A stretch of DNA of 64,000 bases from Microseira sp041929235 (GCF_041929235.1 NZ_JBHFNP010000205.1:1-64000); one strand, 5' to 3'. Shown: positions 25,174-33,745, counted from the first letter of the stretch. The notes: a model not told the origin generated them from the sequence alone. Numbers and translations: made by a program.

Positions 25174-25282
25174 AACAGGACTTACGCAAAGAAACCGGGT
25201 TTCTATGAAAAATCGTCGCGCCAGGAACCAGAGATCTATGCAGAAACAAAGGTGATAGGAACGCCCAAGCGTAAGTCCTGTT
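25174..25282. repeat. MITE-like element, CAGGACTTACGCA family, copy E (best preserved)
   Basis: Perfect 14-bp terminal inverted repeats AACAGGACTTACGC (25174-25187) and GCGTAAGTCCTGTT (25269-25282) bound a 109-bp unit with no coding capacity. The interior carries GAAACCGGGTTTC, itself a palindrome, and AAACAAAGGTGATAGGAACG. It lies in the 340-nt gap before the small secreted-protein gene; the rest of that gap shows nothing recognisable. Confidence 0.9.
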
Positions 25283-25386
25283 CAAAATCGGAAGCTTCAA
25301 ATCTAAAATAGTAGAAGCCTGAAAATGGACTTTGCGCTTGCCCGGTTGAGAACACTAGGTAGTAGTTTCAGGGGAGAGAGGCCATC

Positions 25387-25758
25387 ATGCAAATAATTGC
25401 CATAATAACAGCCTTCGGCGTCACAGCGGTAGTCACGGTGACATCAGCAGTTTACGCGCTTCCTATAGCACAGTCTCAAGCAGATACCGGGGTTACCCTA
25501 TCGGGTGACTCGCTACGCGGACTGGAAAACCGCAATGCAGACAAAGATTTCTCTTCGTTTTTTACTGGATCTTCTCCTATTTTCCAAAGCGGAAATAACA
25601 ATAATGTCTTGACTGCACCGAATCAACAAGGCTCACCTTTGGGCAATTTAGAATTTAGCGGTGGCAGTTTAGATCGAAACAGTAACGATCCCGTGCGCTT
25701 TCCCAGTAACGAATCGGATCAACAATTCAGGGTGCGCTATCGGGTGGATGAACAATAA
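25387..25758 (+). CDS. Small exported protein of unknown function
   Basis: Encodes 123 residues. The N-terminus (MQIIAIITAFGVTAVVTVTSAVYA) is a signal peptide or anchor, with likely cleavage near SAVYA-LP or shortly after. The rest is Asn, Ser, Gly and Gln rich (FQSGNNNNVLTAPNQQGSP, then GGSLDRNSNDPVRF), of the low-complexity type seen in cell-surface or periplasmic proteins, ending QFRVRYRVDEQ. A GGGGAGAGAGG stretch lies 5-15 nt before the ATG. I do not recognise a domain. A terminator follows at 25849, so it appears to be a single-gene unit. Confidence 0.6.
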   Translation: MQIIAIITAFGVTAVVTVTSAVYALPIAQSQADTGVTLSGDSLRGLENRNADKDFSSFFTGSSPIFQSGNNNNVLTAPNQQGSPLGNLEFSGGSLDRNSNDPVRFPSNESDQQFRVRYRVDEQ

Positions 25759-25848
25759 TCCCAATCTAGAACCAGCAATTTCACCCGGTTGTGTGAACCG
25801 CACAAGGTGTATCCAAGTTAATTTTAAATCTAGATGCGCCTTGTGTTG

Positions 25849-25877
25849 CCCCTTCTTGCGAAGGGGTTTTTATTTTG
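25849..25877 (+). terminator. Rho-independent terminator
   Basis: CCCCTTC, a TTGC loop and GAAGGGG, followed by TTTTTATTTT. It separates the small exported-protein gene from the accessory operon starting at 25971. Confidence 0.85.
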
Positions 25878-25928
25878 CAGGTTACCTATCCGTGAAGGGA
25901 TGGGTAGGCGATCGCCCTTGCTTAACGA

Positions 25929-25968
25929 GATAATCTAACTCAAGGTCAACGGGGTAAGTTAGATTATC
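25929..25968. promoter_or_regulatory. Perfect 12-bp inverted repeat abutting the start of the accessory operon
   Basis: GATAATCTAACT (25929-25940) and AGTTAGATTATC (25957-25968) are exact reverse complements separated by 16 nt. The second arm ends 2 nt before the ATG at 25971, so in RNA the stem would cover the place of the ribosome binding site. It could be an operator or a translational control hairpin; neither can be decided from sequence. Confidence 0.6.
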
Positions 25969-25970
25969 AA

Positions 25971-26381
25971 ATGATATTACCAGCCGGTGTGAGCGAGTTA
26001 CGGCAAGCTTTTCATACTCATCTTGGCGCTTCTGAGCAAACAAAAGGTATTTCTTCTCATTTGCTACTCTTCTATGCTGCCGAATGCGGAATCAAGAGTA
26101 TCTGGCTAAGACGAAACAAATTAAAAACAATAAATGATATTCCCGAGCCAACACTTATATCACAAGATGGTCATAATTTAGATAGATGGATCAAAGAACT
26201 CAAAATTTCTGCGATTGCTGGTACTCCACCCCATTTTCGTCTCGCCAGAGGGGGGTCAACTTTAGATATAGAAAAGGCTCATCAGGCATGGCGCTATAAT
26301 ATTCGCATGAATCCGCAGGATGAAGCAGCGCTGGTGCAGTGGCTAGAAAATCTCTGCAATTGGATTAAGGGGGAGATCTAA
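25971..26381 (+). CDS. Unknown protein, HEPN-like features; first gene of a two-gene accessory operon
   Basis: Encodes 136 residues, all-helical by eye. The segments SSHLLLFYAAECGIKSIWLR and GHNLDRWIKEL, then AHQAWRYNIRMNPQDEAALVQWLENLC, recall HEPN-type four-helix proteins (a hydrophobic helix with xxYAxECGLK, later xHDLxxL). A canonical RNase motif R-x4-6-H is not placed where HEPN nucleases have it; the only such spacing is RQAFHTH near residues 11-17. A catalytic role is thus unproven. The stop codon is 2 nt from the ATG of the NTPase gene, so the two are co-translated and their products probably interact. A perfect inverted repeat abuts the start. Could also be a small adaptor or effector-associated domain. 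Confidence 0.6.
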   Translation: MILPAGVSELRQAFHTHLGASEQTKGISSHLLLFYAAECGIKSIWLRRNKLKTINDIPEPTLISQDGHNLDRWIKELKISAIAGTPPHFRLARGGSTLDIEKAHQAWRYNIRMNPQDEAALVQWLENLCNWIKGEI

Positions 26382-26383
26382 AA

Positions 26384-29047
26384 ATGATTCCGTCAGATAT
26401 TCGTCTTTACACTTGGGTTGACGTAGAAGAAGTCTTACTGCGGATTCAAGAGCGAGGTAACTGGCCCCAATGGCTAGTTTGGGCGCGAGCTTATTGGGAT
26501 GGGTTAACAATCGGAATTCTTCCAGGCAATCAAGAATTAGCAAAAAATTGGCTGCGTGAAATTTACGAACCTCGATTCCGAATTAGTTCGTCAGAAGAAA
26601 TAGCAGAAGGTTTGATTATTTTAGAAAGTATTCCTGAAAATGAACGTACTCTGCCAATTTTTTTTGAAGAAACAGAAAAAGAACCCCCTATTCCTAAACT
26701 GAAGCCTAGTTTGTCTAGACCAGGAGTCCTGTGGTCGCCCGGAGGGGACATCCAAACACCAGAGAGCTTAGCATCAGATTTCCCTCCAGTAGTAGCTTTT
26801 CATTCCTTCAAAGGAGGTGTTGGAAGGACAACCCATGCGCTTGCATTGGCACAGGCTTTAACGGAAGACAAACAGCAGGTCCTCCTTGTAGATGGGGACA
26901 TGGAAGCACCAGGAATAAGTTGGGTTTTTGAGCTACGATTGCCGAATCCTCCCGTCTCCTTTGCTGACTTTCTCGCTCTGGCTCACGGCGATTCATCTCC
27001 CGATGCAAAGAACGCGGTTCAATTAGTAGCAGATCGCCTTCAGAGTGCCTTAATTGACGATATTTATATCTTACCTTCCTTCCGTTCCACCGCTGGATTT
27101 ACCTCTTTGGAAATCCGACCTGAACATCTCATTCAGGGTGCTAAAAACCCTTTTATCCTGACTGACATTCTGGCAAGTATTGGGAAAACTTTAGGAGTTG
27201 ATGTTGTTTTAGTGGACTTGCGTGCTGGACTTTCTGAACTTGCCGCAGGTTTGATATTAGATCCGCGAGTTTACCGCATCTTTGTTACCACATTGAGCGG
27301 ACAAGCTATTTCAGGAACAAGTGCTATTCTAGAACTTCTTGGAAAAAGAGCGCCCTCAACAAGAGATACCGAACCATTACCTGCCTTGATTATTAGCCAG
27401 GTTCCTGAAGATAACCAACATAGCGATTTGGTATTAGAAGCAGAAAAGATACTGCTTGAGGCTGCTAGATCGTTTATATCAGAAGACGCTGAACCTCTAA
27501 CTGTTATTACCCCATTTGCTGAGAATTTGTTGGCTTTGCCTTCGTCTTGGGAAGATGTTCTGACTCGAATCCAGCGATCTGGCATTGTCGATAAGATTCG
27601 TACCCTAATAGATTGGTTGCCAGTTCAGCGGGGTGAAACTGTTCAGGAAGAAATTCCAAGTTTACAGTCGCAAAGAGAAAGTCTCGCCAGAATAGCCGAA
27701 CAATTAGTGTATGCAGAGAATGCTGAAGTAGCTGATTTTTTGCCTACTATTCCCTTGCGAAACTTGGCATCAGATAACCGTCGTCGCCTCCCCATAGCCG
27801 TAATAGTTGGAGCAAAAGGTTCGGGAAAAACTTATACTTTCCTCCAGATTGTGCGCCGCGAAAACTGGCAAAATTTTGCCCAAGAGGCTGGTGTAACTGA
27901 AGTGAGTGCTAGTGCTTTCATAGCCCCTATTCTGAAATCGAAAAACCTTAGTCCTGCGGCTGAGGAGTTAGTTCGACAAGTGCGAAAGAAAACAGCACAG
28001 GCTTTGGAGTTTGGCGAACCCCAAGATGCTAGCACGATTCGGGACTATATTCGAGACGGTTGTCAGCGAAACTTACACGAAGGACAGTGGCGCGATCGCT
28101 GGCTGGATGCGATCGCTTGGGGTGTTGGATTTCAACCCCAAAAAGAAGGTGCAGGCAGAGGATTAACAGAACATTTAGTAGCAGCAAAACAACAACTGGT
28201 TGTCATCATTGATGGTTTAGAAGACCTTTTCCAAAACTTTGCCAGCGATGAATCTCAACAGACAGCTTTACGTGCTTTACTCCAGGAAGTTCCCGAATGG
28301 CTGAGTCAGCAACCGAGTCGTTCTTTAGGCATTCTAATTTTTATTCGTCGCGATCTAGTACTTGCTGCTATCCGCCAAAATGCTGCTCAAATGATGGCTC
28401 GCTACGAGCCTTATGCGTTGAAGTGGAATCGAGAAGAAGCACTAAGATTGGTCGCTTGGGTAACTAGATTGGCGAACATACCACTCGATAATAATACTAA
28501 AATACTTCAGGATATGAGTGAAGAGGAACTGACCGAGCTTTTGATACCTCTGTGGGGTAAAAAACTCGGTAGCGATTCCTCTAAAGAAGCTGGTTCTGCC
28601 AGATTCGTTATTGCAGTCCTCTCCGACTTTAAAGGCCAAATTCAATCGCGGGACTTGGTGCGTCTTCTTCACCTCGCAGCCAAAGAATCAGTAAATGACA
28701 CTCGCTGGCAAGAGCGTATCCTTATACCCTCAGCAATTAAAAGCGCTTTACCAGAGTGCAGCCGTAAGAAAATTGAGGAAATAGAGTTAGAAAATACAGC
28801 TTTAAAAGATGTGTTCGCGAAGTTACGAAACCTAAACGAAGACAGTCGCAAAATCCCTTTCACGCGGGACGACTTGCAACTATCTTCAGAAGAAATAAAA
28901 ACTTTGGAAGATAACGGCGTAGTCATTCGCGAAAAAAATGACTATTATATGCCGGAAATCTTCCGTTTCGGACTTGGTTTTACTCGCACGGCTGCTGGTC
29001 GTCCGAAAACTATAGCTTTGGCACGCCGTGCTGGACAGGGACGTTGA
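26384..29047 (+). CDS. Double NTPase: ParA/MinD-like domain fused to an AAA/STAND-like P-loop ATPase
   Basis: An 887-residue protein. Residues 1-100 form an unrecognised Trp-rich domain (WPQWLVWARAYWDGLTIG). Residues about 130-400 are ParA/MinD-like: deviant Walker A with K143 in FHSFKGGVGRTTHALALA, VDGDMEAPGIS, and VVLVDLRAGLSELAAG. A second P-loop domain begins near 470 with G476-AKGSGKT and Walker B VVIIDGLEDLFQNF, followed by helical and probable winged-helix parts to the C-terminus (KTLEDNGVVIREKNDYY). No membrane segment. GGGGGAG 9 nt upstream of the ATG is a good ribosome site. The pairing with the HEPN-like gene resembles NTP-dependent conflict (defence) modules, but no exact family is known to me. 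Bounded by terminator-like hairpins on both sides. Confidence 0.75.
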   Translation: MIPSDIRLYTWVDVEEVLLRIQERGNWPQWLVWARAYWDGLTIGILPGNQELAKNWLREIYEPRFRISSSEEIAEGLIILESIPENERTLPIFFEETEKEPPIPKLKPSLSRPGVLWSPGGDIQTPESLASDFPPVVAFHSFKGGVGRTTHALALAQALTEDKQQVLLVDGDMEAPGISWVFELRLPNPPVSFADFLALAHGDSSPDAKNAVQLVADRLQSALIDDIYILPSFRSTAGFTSLEIRPEHLIQGAKNPFILTDILASIGKTLGVDVVLVDLRAGLSELAAGLILDPRVYRIFVTTLSGQAISGTSAILELLGKRAPSTRDTEPLPALIISQVPEDNQHSDLVLEAEKILLEAARSFISEDAEPLTVITPFAENLLALPSSWEDVLTRIQRSGIVDKIRTLIDWLPVQRGETVQEEIPSLQSQRESLARIAEQLVYAENAEVADFLPTIPLRNLASDNRRRLPIAVIVGAKGSGKTYTFLQIVRRENWQNFAQEAGVTEVSASAFIAPILKSKNLSPAAEELVRQVRKKTAQALEFGEPQDASTIRDYIRDGCQRNLHEGQWRDRWLDAIAWGVGFQPQKEGAGRGLTEHLVAAKQQLVVIIDGLEDLFQNFASDESQQTALRALLQEVPEWLSQQPSRSLGILIFIRRDLVLAAIRQNAAQMMARYEPYALKWNREEALRLVAWVTRLANIPLDNNTKILQDMSEEELTELLIPLWGKKLGSDSSKEAGSARFVIAVLSDFKGQIQSRDLVRLLHLAAKESVNDTRWQERILIPSAIKSALPECSRKKIEEIELENTALKDVFAKLRNLNEDSRKIPFTRDDLQLSSEEIKTLEDNGVVIREKNDYYMPEIFRFGLGFTRTAAGRPKTIALARRAGQGR

Positions 29048-29057
29048 AAAAAGTAGG

Positions 29058-29120
29058 GGCGGGCTTTCCTGCCCACCCCACAAGATGGGAAATATTCTTG
29101 TGGGGTAGGCGTCCCGCCTG
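29058..29120. repeat. Double GC-rich hairpin between convergent genes
   Basis: A first stem GGGGCGGGC/GCCCACCCC is followed by a second, perfect 10-bp stem CCCCACAAGA (29076-29085) and TCTTGTGGGG (29096-29105), sharing bases so that they could be alternative folds. It may end transcription of both the NTPase operon and uvrB, and resembles the hairpin at 13560. Confidence 0.6.
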
Positions 29121-29158
29121 CCCTTGAATTTAATCAAGAAGAATTGGTGCAATCTTGT

Positions 29159-31159
29159 CTAATGTCCTAGTAATTTATCCCGCAGGTGCTTGATGCGATC
29201 GCGCAATTTCGCCGCTTCCTCAAATTCCAGTTTCTTCGCCGCTTCTTTCATCTGCGTTTCCAGTTGCCCAATTAACTCTGGAATCTCTTCCAACGACAAT
29301 TCATCTGACTTTTCGTAAGCGATTTCTAGCTGTTGGGAATTCAATCGCCGCGATAAATCCAAAAACGCCAAAATCGAATTACTCGATTTTTTAACAATCG
29401 GTTGCGGTGTAATTCCATGCATTCGATTGTATGCCATTTGAATGCCCCTGCGCCGGTCGGTTTCGTCAATGGCTTTAATCATGCTATCTGTCAAATTATC
29501 GGCGTATAAGATAGCTTGACCCCGCACGTGACGCGCCGCCCGCCCGATGGTTTGAATCAGCGATCGCTCTGCCCTCAAAAACCCTTCTTTATCTGCATCC
29601 AAAATTGCAACTAACGAAACTTCGGGCAAGTCTAATCCTTCCCGCAGCAAGTTTACTCCAATCAAAACGTCGAAATTCCCTTCGCGTAATTCTTGCAAAA
29701 TTTCGATCCGCTCGATTGAATTAATCTCCGAATGCAGATAGCGGACTCTGATTCCTCTATCTTGCAAATACTCGGTTAAATCCTCCGCCATCCGCTTGGT
29801 TAACGTCGTCACTAACACCCGTTCTTGCAGGGCTACTCTCTCTTTAATTTCTCCCAACAAATCGTCAACTTGTCCTGCTGTGGGACGCACAAAAATTTCT
29901 GGGTCAATCACCCCTGTCGGTCGAATTACTTGTTCTATCACTCGACCTTCTGATACTTCTATTTCCCAGTTTCCCGGCGTCGCAGACACAAAAATACACT
30001 GGTTGACTTTTTCCCAGAATTCCTCTGCTTTTAAAGGTCGGTTATCTGCGGCGCTGGGGAGGCGAAATCCATGTTCGATTAAGACTTGTTTGCGCGAGCG
30101 ATCGCCGTTATACATCCCCCGAATTTGCGGCACTGTCACGTGGGATTCATCGATCACCAGCAACCAATCTTTGGGAAAATAATCGATTAAACATTCTGGC
30201 GGTTCCCCCGGCATACGCCCTGCGAGGTGGCGAGAATAATTTTCGACGCCGTTGCAATATCCGACTTCCCGCAACATTTCTAAATCGTAGCGAGTGCGCT
30301 GATCGAGTCGTTGAGCTTCTAATAATTTACCAGCTTTTTCTAATTCTTGCAATCGGTCTTTTAATTCTTGCCCAATCGCTTCGATTGCAGCTTCTAATTG
30401 GTCTTCTGGGGTGACAAAGTGACGGGCGGGATAGATATTTAACGCCTCGACACTTTGGAGAATTTCTCCGGTTACGGGGTCAACATAACGAATCGCGTCG
30501 ATTTCATCGCCAAAGAATTCTACGCGGATAATTCGGTCTTCGTAAGCGGGACCAATTTCTAATACATCGCCGCGAACTCGGAAGCGTCCCCGACTTAATT
30601 CTGTATCGTTGCGACTGTACTGAACTGATGCTAAATCTCGCAATATTTGCCGTTGGTTGACTTCTTTTCCGACTTGCAGGGGAATCGCAGCGTTGAGATA
30701 TTCGGAGGCAATTCCTAAACCGTAGATACAGCTAATCGAAGCAACTACGATAACGTCCTTGCGTTCAAACAGCGATCGCGTCGCCGAATGCCTCAACATA
30801 TCGATTTCGTCGTTAATTGCAGCGGTTTTCTCGATATAAGTATCGGTGACGGGTATATACGCTTCCGGTTGATAGTAATCGTAGTAGCTGATGAAGTATT
30901 CAACTGCATTTTCTGGGAAGAATTGCCGCAACTCGTTACACAATTGGGCGGCTAAGGTTTTATTGTGGGCGAGGACGAGGGTAGGTTTCCCTACTTGCTC
31001 GATTACTTTGGCGACGGTATATGTTTTTCCCGTCCCCGTCGCACCCAGCAGAGTTTGAAAGCGATTGTCTGCTTGGATGCTACTGGTGAGGGATGCGATC
31101 GCTTGCGGTTGATCGCCGGTTGGTTGAAAAGGCGCTTGCAGGTCAAATTGCATCATCAT
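29159..31159 (-). CDS. uvrB: UvrABC excinuclease subunit B
   Basis: Damage-verifying helicase-like subunit of nucleotide excision repair; loads UvrC after UvrA leaves. From the ATG at 31159 the protein has 666 residues, the usual length (MMMQFDLQAPFQPTGDQPQAI). An in-frame ATG at 31231 with a GTAGG just before it would add 24 residues. Visible are Walker A LLGATGTGKTYTVAKV, the beta-hairpin region SYYDYYQPEAYIP, DEIDMLRHSATRSL, the helicase motif DESHVTVPQIRGMYNGD, motif VI QTIGRAARHVRG, and the C-terminal UVR motif (MKEAAKKLEFEEAAKLRDRI). It converges on the NTPase operon, with hairpins between. uvrA and uvrC are elsewhere. Confidence 0.97.
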   Translation of the reverse strand: MMMQFDLQAPFQPTGDQPQAIASLTSSIQADNRFQTLLGATGTGKTYTVAKVIEQVGKPTLVLAHNKTLAAQLCNELRQFFPENAVEYFISYYDYYQPEAYIPVTDTYIEKTAAINDEIDMLRHSATRSLFERKDVIVVASISCIYGLGIASEYLNAAIPLQVGKEVNQRQILRDLASVQYSRNDTELSRGRFRVRGDVLEIGPAYEDRIIRVEFFGDEIDAIRYVDPVTGEILQSVEALNIYPARHFVTPEDQLEAAIEAIGQELKDRLQELEKAGKLLEAQRLDQRTRYDLEMLREVGYCNGVENYSRHLAGRMPGEPPECLIDYFPKDWLLVIDESHVTVPQIRGMYNGDRSRKQVLIEHGFRLPSAADNRPLKAEEFWEKVNQCIFVSATPGNWEIEVSEGRVIEQVIRPTGVIDPEIFVRPTAGQVDDLLGEIKERVALQERVLVTTLTKRMAEDLTEYLQDRGIRVRYLHSEINSIERIEILQELREGNFDVLIGVNLLREGLDLPEVSLVAILDADKEGFLRAERSLIQTIGRAARHVRGQAILYADNLTDSMIKAIDETDRRRGIQMAYNRMHGITPQPIVKKSSNSILAFLDLSRRLNSQQLEIAYEKSDELSLEEIPELIGQLETQMKEAAKKLEFEEAAKLRDRIKHLRDKLLGH

Positions 31160-31460
31160 GCTTTGATAATCTCGCTTGAGTGCAAAAACTCTTGTGTCTG
31201 TCAATCCCGCGTTGCCTGCACTCTTTACCATCCTACCTAACCCGCTCTCACCTTGCCTGTGCGGGTTTCATCCCCGCTCTGGACGGTGATGCGCGCGCTC
31301 AATCATTTTTAATTATTGTAACAATATATCTTTTTTATGTTGAGTTGGTTAAGATATTTATACCTATATCAGGTTATTTGAAGGTAAACTGAGTCTATAC
31401 GTTTAAGCGTCTGGGTTTTCCAGCATAAAGGTTACTTAAGAGTCTACAGGAGTCAAAATC

Positions 31461-32009
31461 ATGGCAGCTAGCACGAGCAAAACTCAGAAAAATAGCACCA
31501 CAAGCGCCGAAAATAGCGAAAACAACGCTGAAAGCCAAGAAAACGCCCAAGCTCAAGCAGATAGCGTGGAAACGCAAGAGACTGGCGAGCAAGTCAAGGA
31601 AGAAGCGCCCGCAGATTCCACCAAGGTAGCGCGCTACGATAAGTCGAGTCTGGTCTTTGCTAACCGCCCTGTTGAATCAAGCAACCTGGTAGTGCGGGAA
31701 ACCCTCAATGCATCGGGGATTCGTCCAATTATGTCTTCCGAGTTAGCGATCGCCAGTACAGTCAATGCAGCCGGAATGCGTCCCATTAGCGCTAGCACTC
31801 TGCGCGTTACCGAAACGGTGAACATTGCCGGACTCCGTCCCATCGCCGCCAGCGAGATCAAAATGTCCGATAGCATTGCCTTGATGGGGATGCGTCCGGT
31901 AGGGTTAAGTACCCTGCAATTTTCCCAAATGATTATGTCGGCTGGACTGCGCCCGATTGCATCCAACGAAATCGACGACAGCAACACGTTGATGGGTTTT
32001 CTAGATTAA
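31461..32009 (+). CDS. Protein of six tandem 19-residue RPI repeats
   Basis: Encodes 182 residues. Residues 1-55 are Ser/Glu/Gln/Ala rich and probably disordered (no signal peptide). Residues 69-182 divide exactly into six units of 19: each begins RP(I/V), has a small or polar residue then S/E at positions 5-7, a hydrophobic residue at 8-10, and most end near N-x-(A)-G-(I/L/M). A partial unit (ARYDKSSLVFAN) precedes them. Such regular short repeats with alternating hydrophobics suggest a beta-solenoid or stacked-strand fold. AGGAG lies 9 nt before the ATG. A terminator follows at 32091, so it is a single-gene unit. Function unknown; a binding or scaffold role is a guess. Confidence 0.75.
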   Translation: MAASTSKTQKNSTTSAENSENNAESQENAQAQADSVETQETGEQVKEEAPADSTKVARYDKSSLVFANRPVESSNLVVRETLNASGIRPIMSSELAIASTVNAAGMRPISASTLRVTETVNIAGLRPIAASEIKMSDSIALMGMRPVGLSTLQFSQMIMSAGLRPIASNEIDDSNTLMGFLD

Positions 32010-32027
32010 GACAAGGGAATTTTAGAT

Positions 32028-32080
32028 TTTAGATTGGAGATTGCAGATTGAAATAAATCTACAATCTGAAATCTTAAATA
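32028..32080. repeat. TTTAGATTGGAGATTGCAGATTG-type short repeat with inverted copy
   Basis: GATTGGAGATTGCAGATTG is followed by an inverted version AATCTACAATCTGAAATCTT. The same words occur at 3640-3670 and 3837-3874. Confidence 0.55.
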
Positions 32081-32090
32081 TATTAAGATA

Positions 32091-32126
32091 ATCCCCCGCT
32101 AAAATAAGCAAAAGCGGGGGATTTTT
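32091..32126 (+). terminator. Rho-independent terminator of the RPI-repeat gene
   Basis: ATCCCCCGCT and AGCGGGGGAT are exact complements around a 12-nt loop and are followed by TTTT. Located 82 nt after the stop codon. Confidence 0.88.
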
Positions 32127-32147
32127 AGCTTTGTACGGGGTAATAAT

Positions 32148-32735
32148 ATGGAAATAGAAGTTTCGATGTTACTGGGAGCGAATTCTAGAGAAGAAGCCGA
32201 AAATCTAGGTTTAGAAATTGCCAAGAAAGCTTATGCTGAATTTCTCAGTGAAGCATTAGACAAGGTTTTTGACGATTTAGCTATAACGTCTCGTTACTGT
32301 TTAGTTCATTTCGACCCAGACTTCGCTACCTGCGATGAATACGAGGTTGAAGAAGAGATTTTAGAAGCGCTTGGGCAGGTTACTGCTAATACAATTTCAT
32401 GCCATAAAAACTATTATGAAGTATTTGTCAACCTGCCAGTAGAGTTAGCAAATATTGCCGATGATGACGGGGACAGCGTTTCTGTGTATACCTTATGGCA
32501 CAAGGTATACAAAAGATGTATTCCCTGCTGCGTAGAAGACCCGATAAGCGACTTAAACTACGATGATTTGTCAGAACAAATTATCGAGCAACTGGATGAA
32601 TTAAAAATTAGACTTAATTTTAGATGGGATATTTTACAAGTGTCTCATCACTATTACAAAGAAGGCTATCCTTATTTTCAGAATTTCTCTCACGGTCAAT
32701 CTATCGGTAATACGGATTTATATGAGTTTGTTTAA
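32148..32735 (+). CDS. Unknown cytoplasmic protein, 195 residues
   Basis: Acidic protein with no signal peptide or membrane segment. It starts MEIEVSMLLGANSREEAENLG and contains alternating helices and strands, two close cysteine pairs (SCHKNYYEVFVNL region and KRCIPCCVED) and a C-terminal aromatic part (SHHYYKEGYPYFQNF). GGGG lies about 8 nt before the ATG. No domain is recognised. It follows a terminator, so it has its own promoter in the short interval before 32148 or is served by read-through. There is no obvious functional neighbour. Codon use and base composition are somewhat more AT-rich than in the housekeeping genes nearby. Confidence 0.6.
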   Translation: MEIEVSMLLGANSREEAENLGLEIAKKAYAEFLSEALDKVFDDLAITSRYCLVHFDPDFATCDEYEVEEEILEALGQVTANTISCHKNYYEVFVNLPVELANIADDDGDSVSVYTLWHKVYKRCIPCCVEDPISDLNYDDLSEQIIEQLDELKIRLNFRWDILQVSHHYYKEGYPYFQNFSHGQSIGNTDLYEFV

Positions 32736-33047
32736 AAGCAATTTTAAAGATAGCGTCAGTGCTTCTAGAAAATTGTAGACTTATTAATAAATGATAAAAA
32801 AAATAAAATTTTGACACAAAAGATGATTTGGGGTTGATTCGCTTATTCCAATATAAAGTCAAAATAATTTTAACAATTTATTTATAAATAAGCTCTCAGT
32901 TAGACAGTGCAACCTACCCACAAAGTTAAGCGAAAATTATGGTATCAATTTATACGTTTTTTTCGATTGAAGTATAGTTTGATGTCACAATAACGATTTT
33001 TCAGCTGAATAAGTGGAAACCCTCTAAAGGTTTCAGGGAGATAGAAT
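32736..33047. other. AT-rich intergenic region, no gene seen
   Basis: 312 nt of strongly AT-rich sequence without an open frame worth reporting. It should contain the promoter of the following small-gene pair. A short stem GAAACC...GGTTTC at about 33014-33031 precedes the AGGGAG ribosome site of the gene at 33048. Confidence 0.5.
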
Positions 33048-33302
33048 ATGACAGCAACGCGGCAAGAGCTTTACATGAACCTGATCGATGAATTGTTCAA
33101 GTGTCCCAGCGGTCAGGAACCAGAAGTTTTAGATGCTCACTTAGATTTGATCGATGCTGGTTTAGTAGAAACAATGGTACAGCTGGCAACGTATATGGCA
33201 CACCAAGATAACCAGGATGGAGCTAAATTTTTACTCCACGTCGCTCGGGAATTAGCTAAGCAATTGGGATTATATCCCGAATTGTCAACGACCTCGGCAT
33301 AA
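33048..33302 (+). CDS. Small conserved cyanobacterial helical protein
   Basis: Encodes 84 residues, with AGGGAG 8 nt before the ATG. The pattern LYMNLIDELFKCPSGQEPEVL, then DLIDAGLVETMVQLATYMA and AKFLLHVARELAKQLG, is a short helical module that I know from many cyanobacterial proteins, where it occurs alone or in front of TPR/CHAT-type regions. No enzyme motif is visible. It is followed 5 nt later by another small gene, so the two form an operon. Likely a protein-interaction module; function not known. Confidence 0.7.
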   Translation: MTATRQELYMNLIDELFKCPSGQEPEVLDAHLDLIDAGLVETMVQLATYMAHQDNQDGAKFLLHVARELAKQLGLYPELSTTSA

Positions 33303-33307
33303 AAATT

Positions 33308-33610
33308 ATGGACGGCATTGAGGCACAAGAACTAGCCTTGGATTTCCTCATGGCAGAATGGGAAATTGCGGAAGCAGACCGAGAGTGGTTCTCAGTTCTT
33401 AACTGTCGTTGGGTTAAAGATAGTTGGTACGTTGTAGAAATTGGCGTAGAAGGATTGCCCGATAAATGGGTAATTCAAGTTTACGACACGGGAGAATGCG
33501 ACCCCAACTATACTTTTAATTCCCCTATTAGTGCGGCATCGGGAACGGCTGAATTGGAAGAATTTCCACCCGAAGTCGCCCAGATGATCTCCAAAGAACG
33601 CCAAGGTTAG
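33308..33610 (+). CDS. Small protein of unknown function, second gene of a pair
   Basis: Encodes 100 residues. N-terminal helix (EAQELALDFLMAEWEIAEADREWF) followed by beta-strands (WYVVEIGVEGLPDKWVIQVYDTGECDPNYTF) and an acidic C-terminal helix. This looks like a small alpha-beta fold of the immunity/NTF2-like or YbbJ-unrelated type, but I cannot name a family. It begins 5 nt after the stop of the preceding gene and has no strong ribosome site of its own, which points to translational coupling. No signal peptide. Its partner upstream is the helical module protein. Confidence 0.65.
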   Translation: MDGIEAQELALDFLMAEWEIAEADREWFSVLNCRWVKDSWYVVEIGVEGLPDKWVIQVYDTGECDPNYTFNSPISAASGTAELEEFPPEVAQMISKERQG

Positions 33611-33640
33611 TTTTTCAAGATAATAACGCAAGTTGCTAGT

Positions 33641-33745
33641 TGAGGAATTACGCACGACGAGTCTAGAAACCTGGTTTCTGTGTAGCTTTCTAGTTCCCAT
33701 AAATGATTTTTCACAGAAACCAGGTTTCTTTGGGCCAGACCTGTA
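33641..33745. repeat. MITE-like element, CAGGACTTACGCA family, copy F (diverged)
   Basis: Diverged ends (GAGGAATTACGCACG and CCAGACCTGTA) with the conserved interior AGAAACCTGGTTTCTGTG and its inverted partner CACAGAAACCAGGTTTCTTT. Interior symmetry here gives a long hairpin. Confidence 0.65.
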
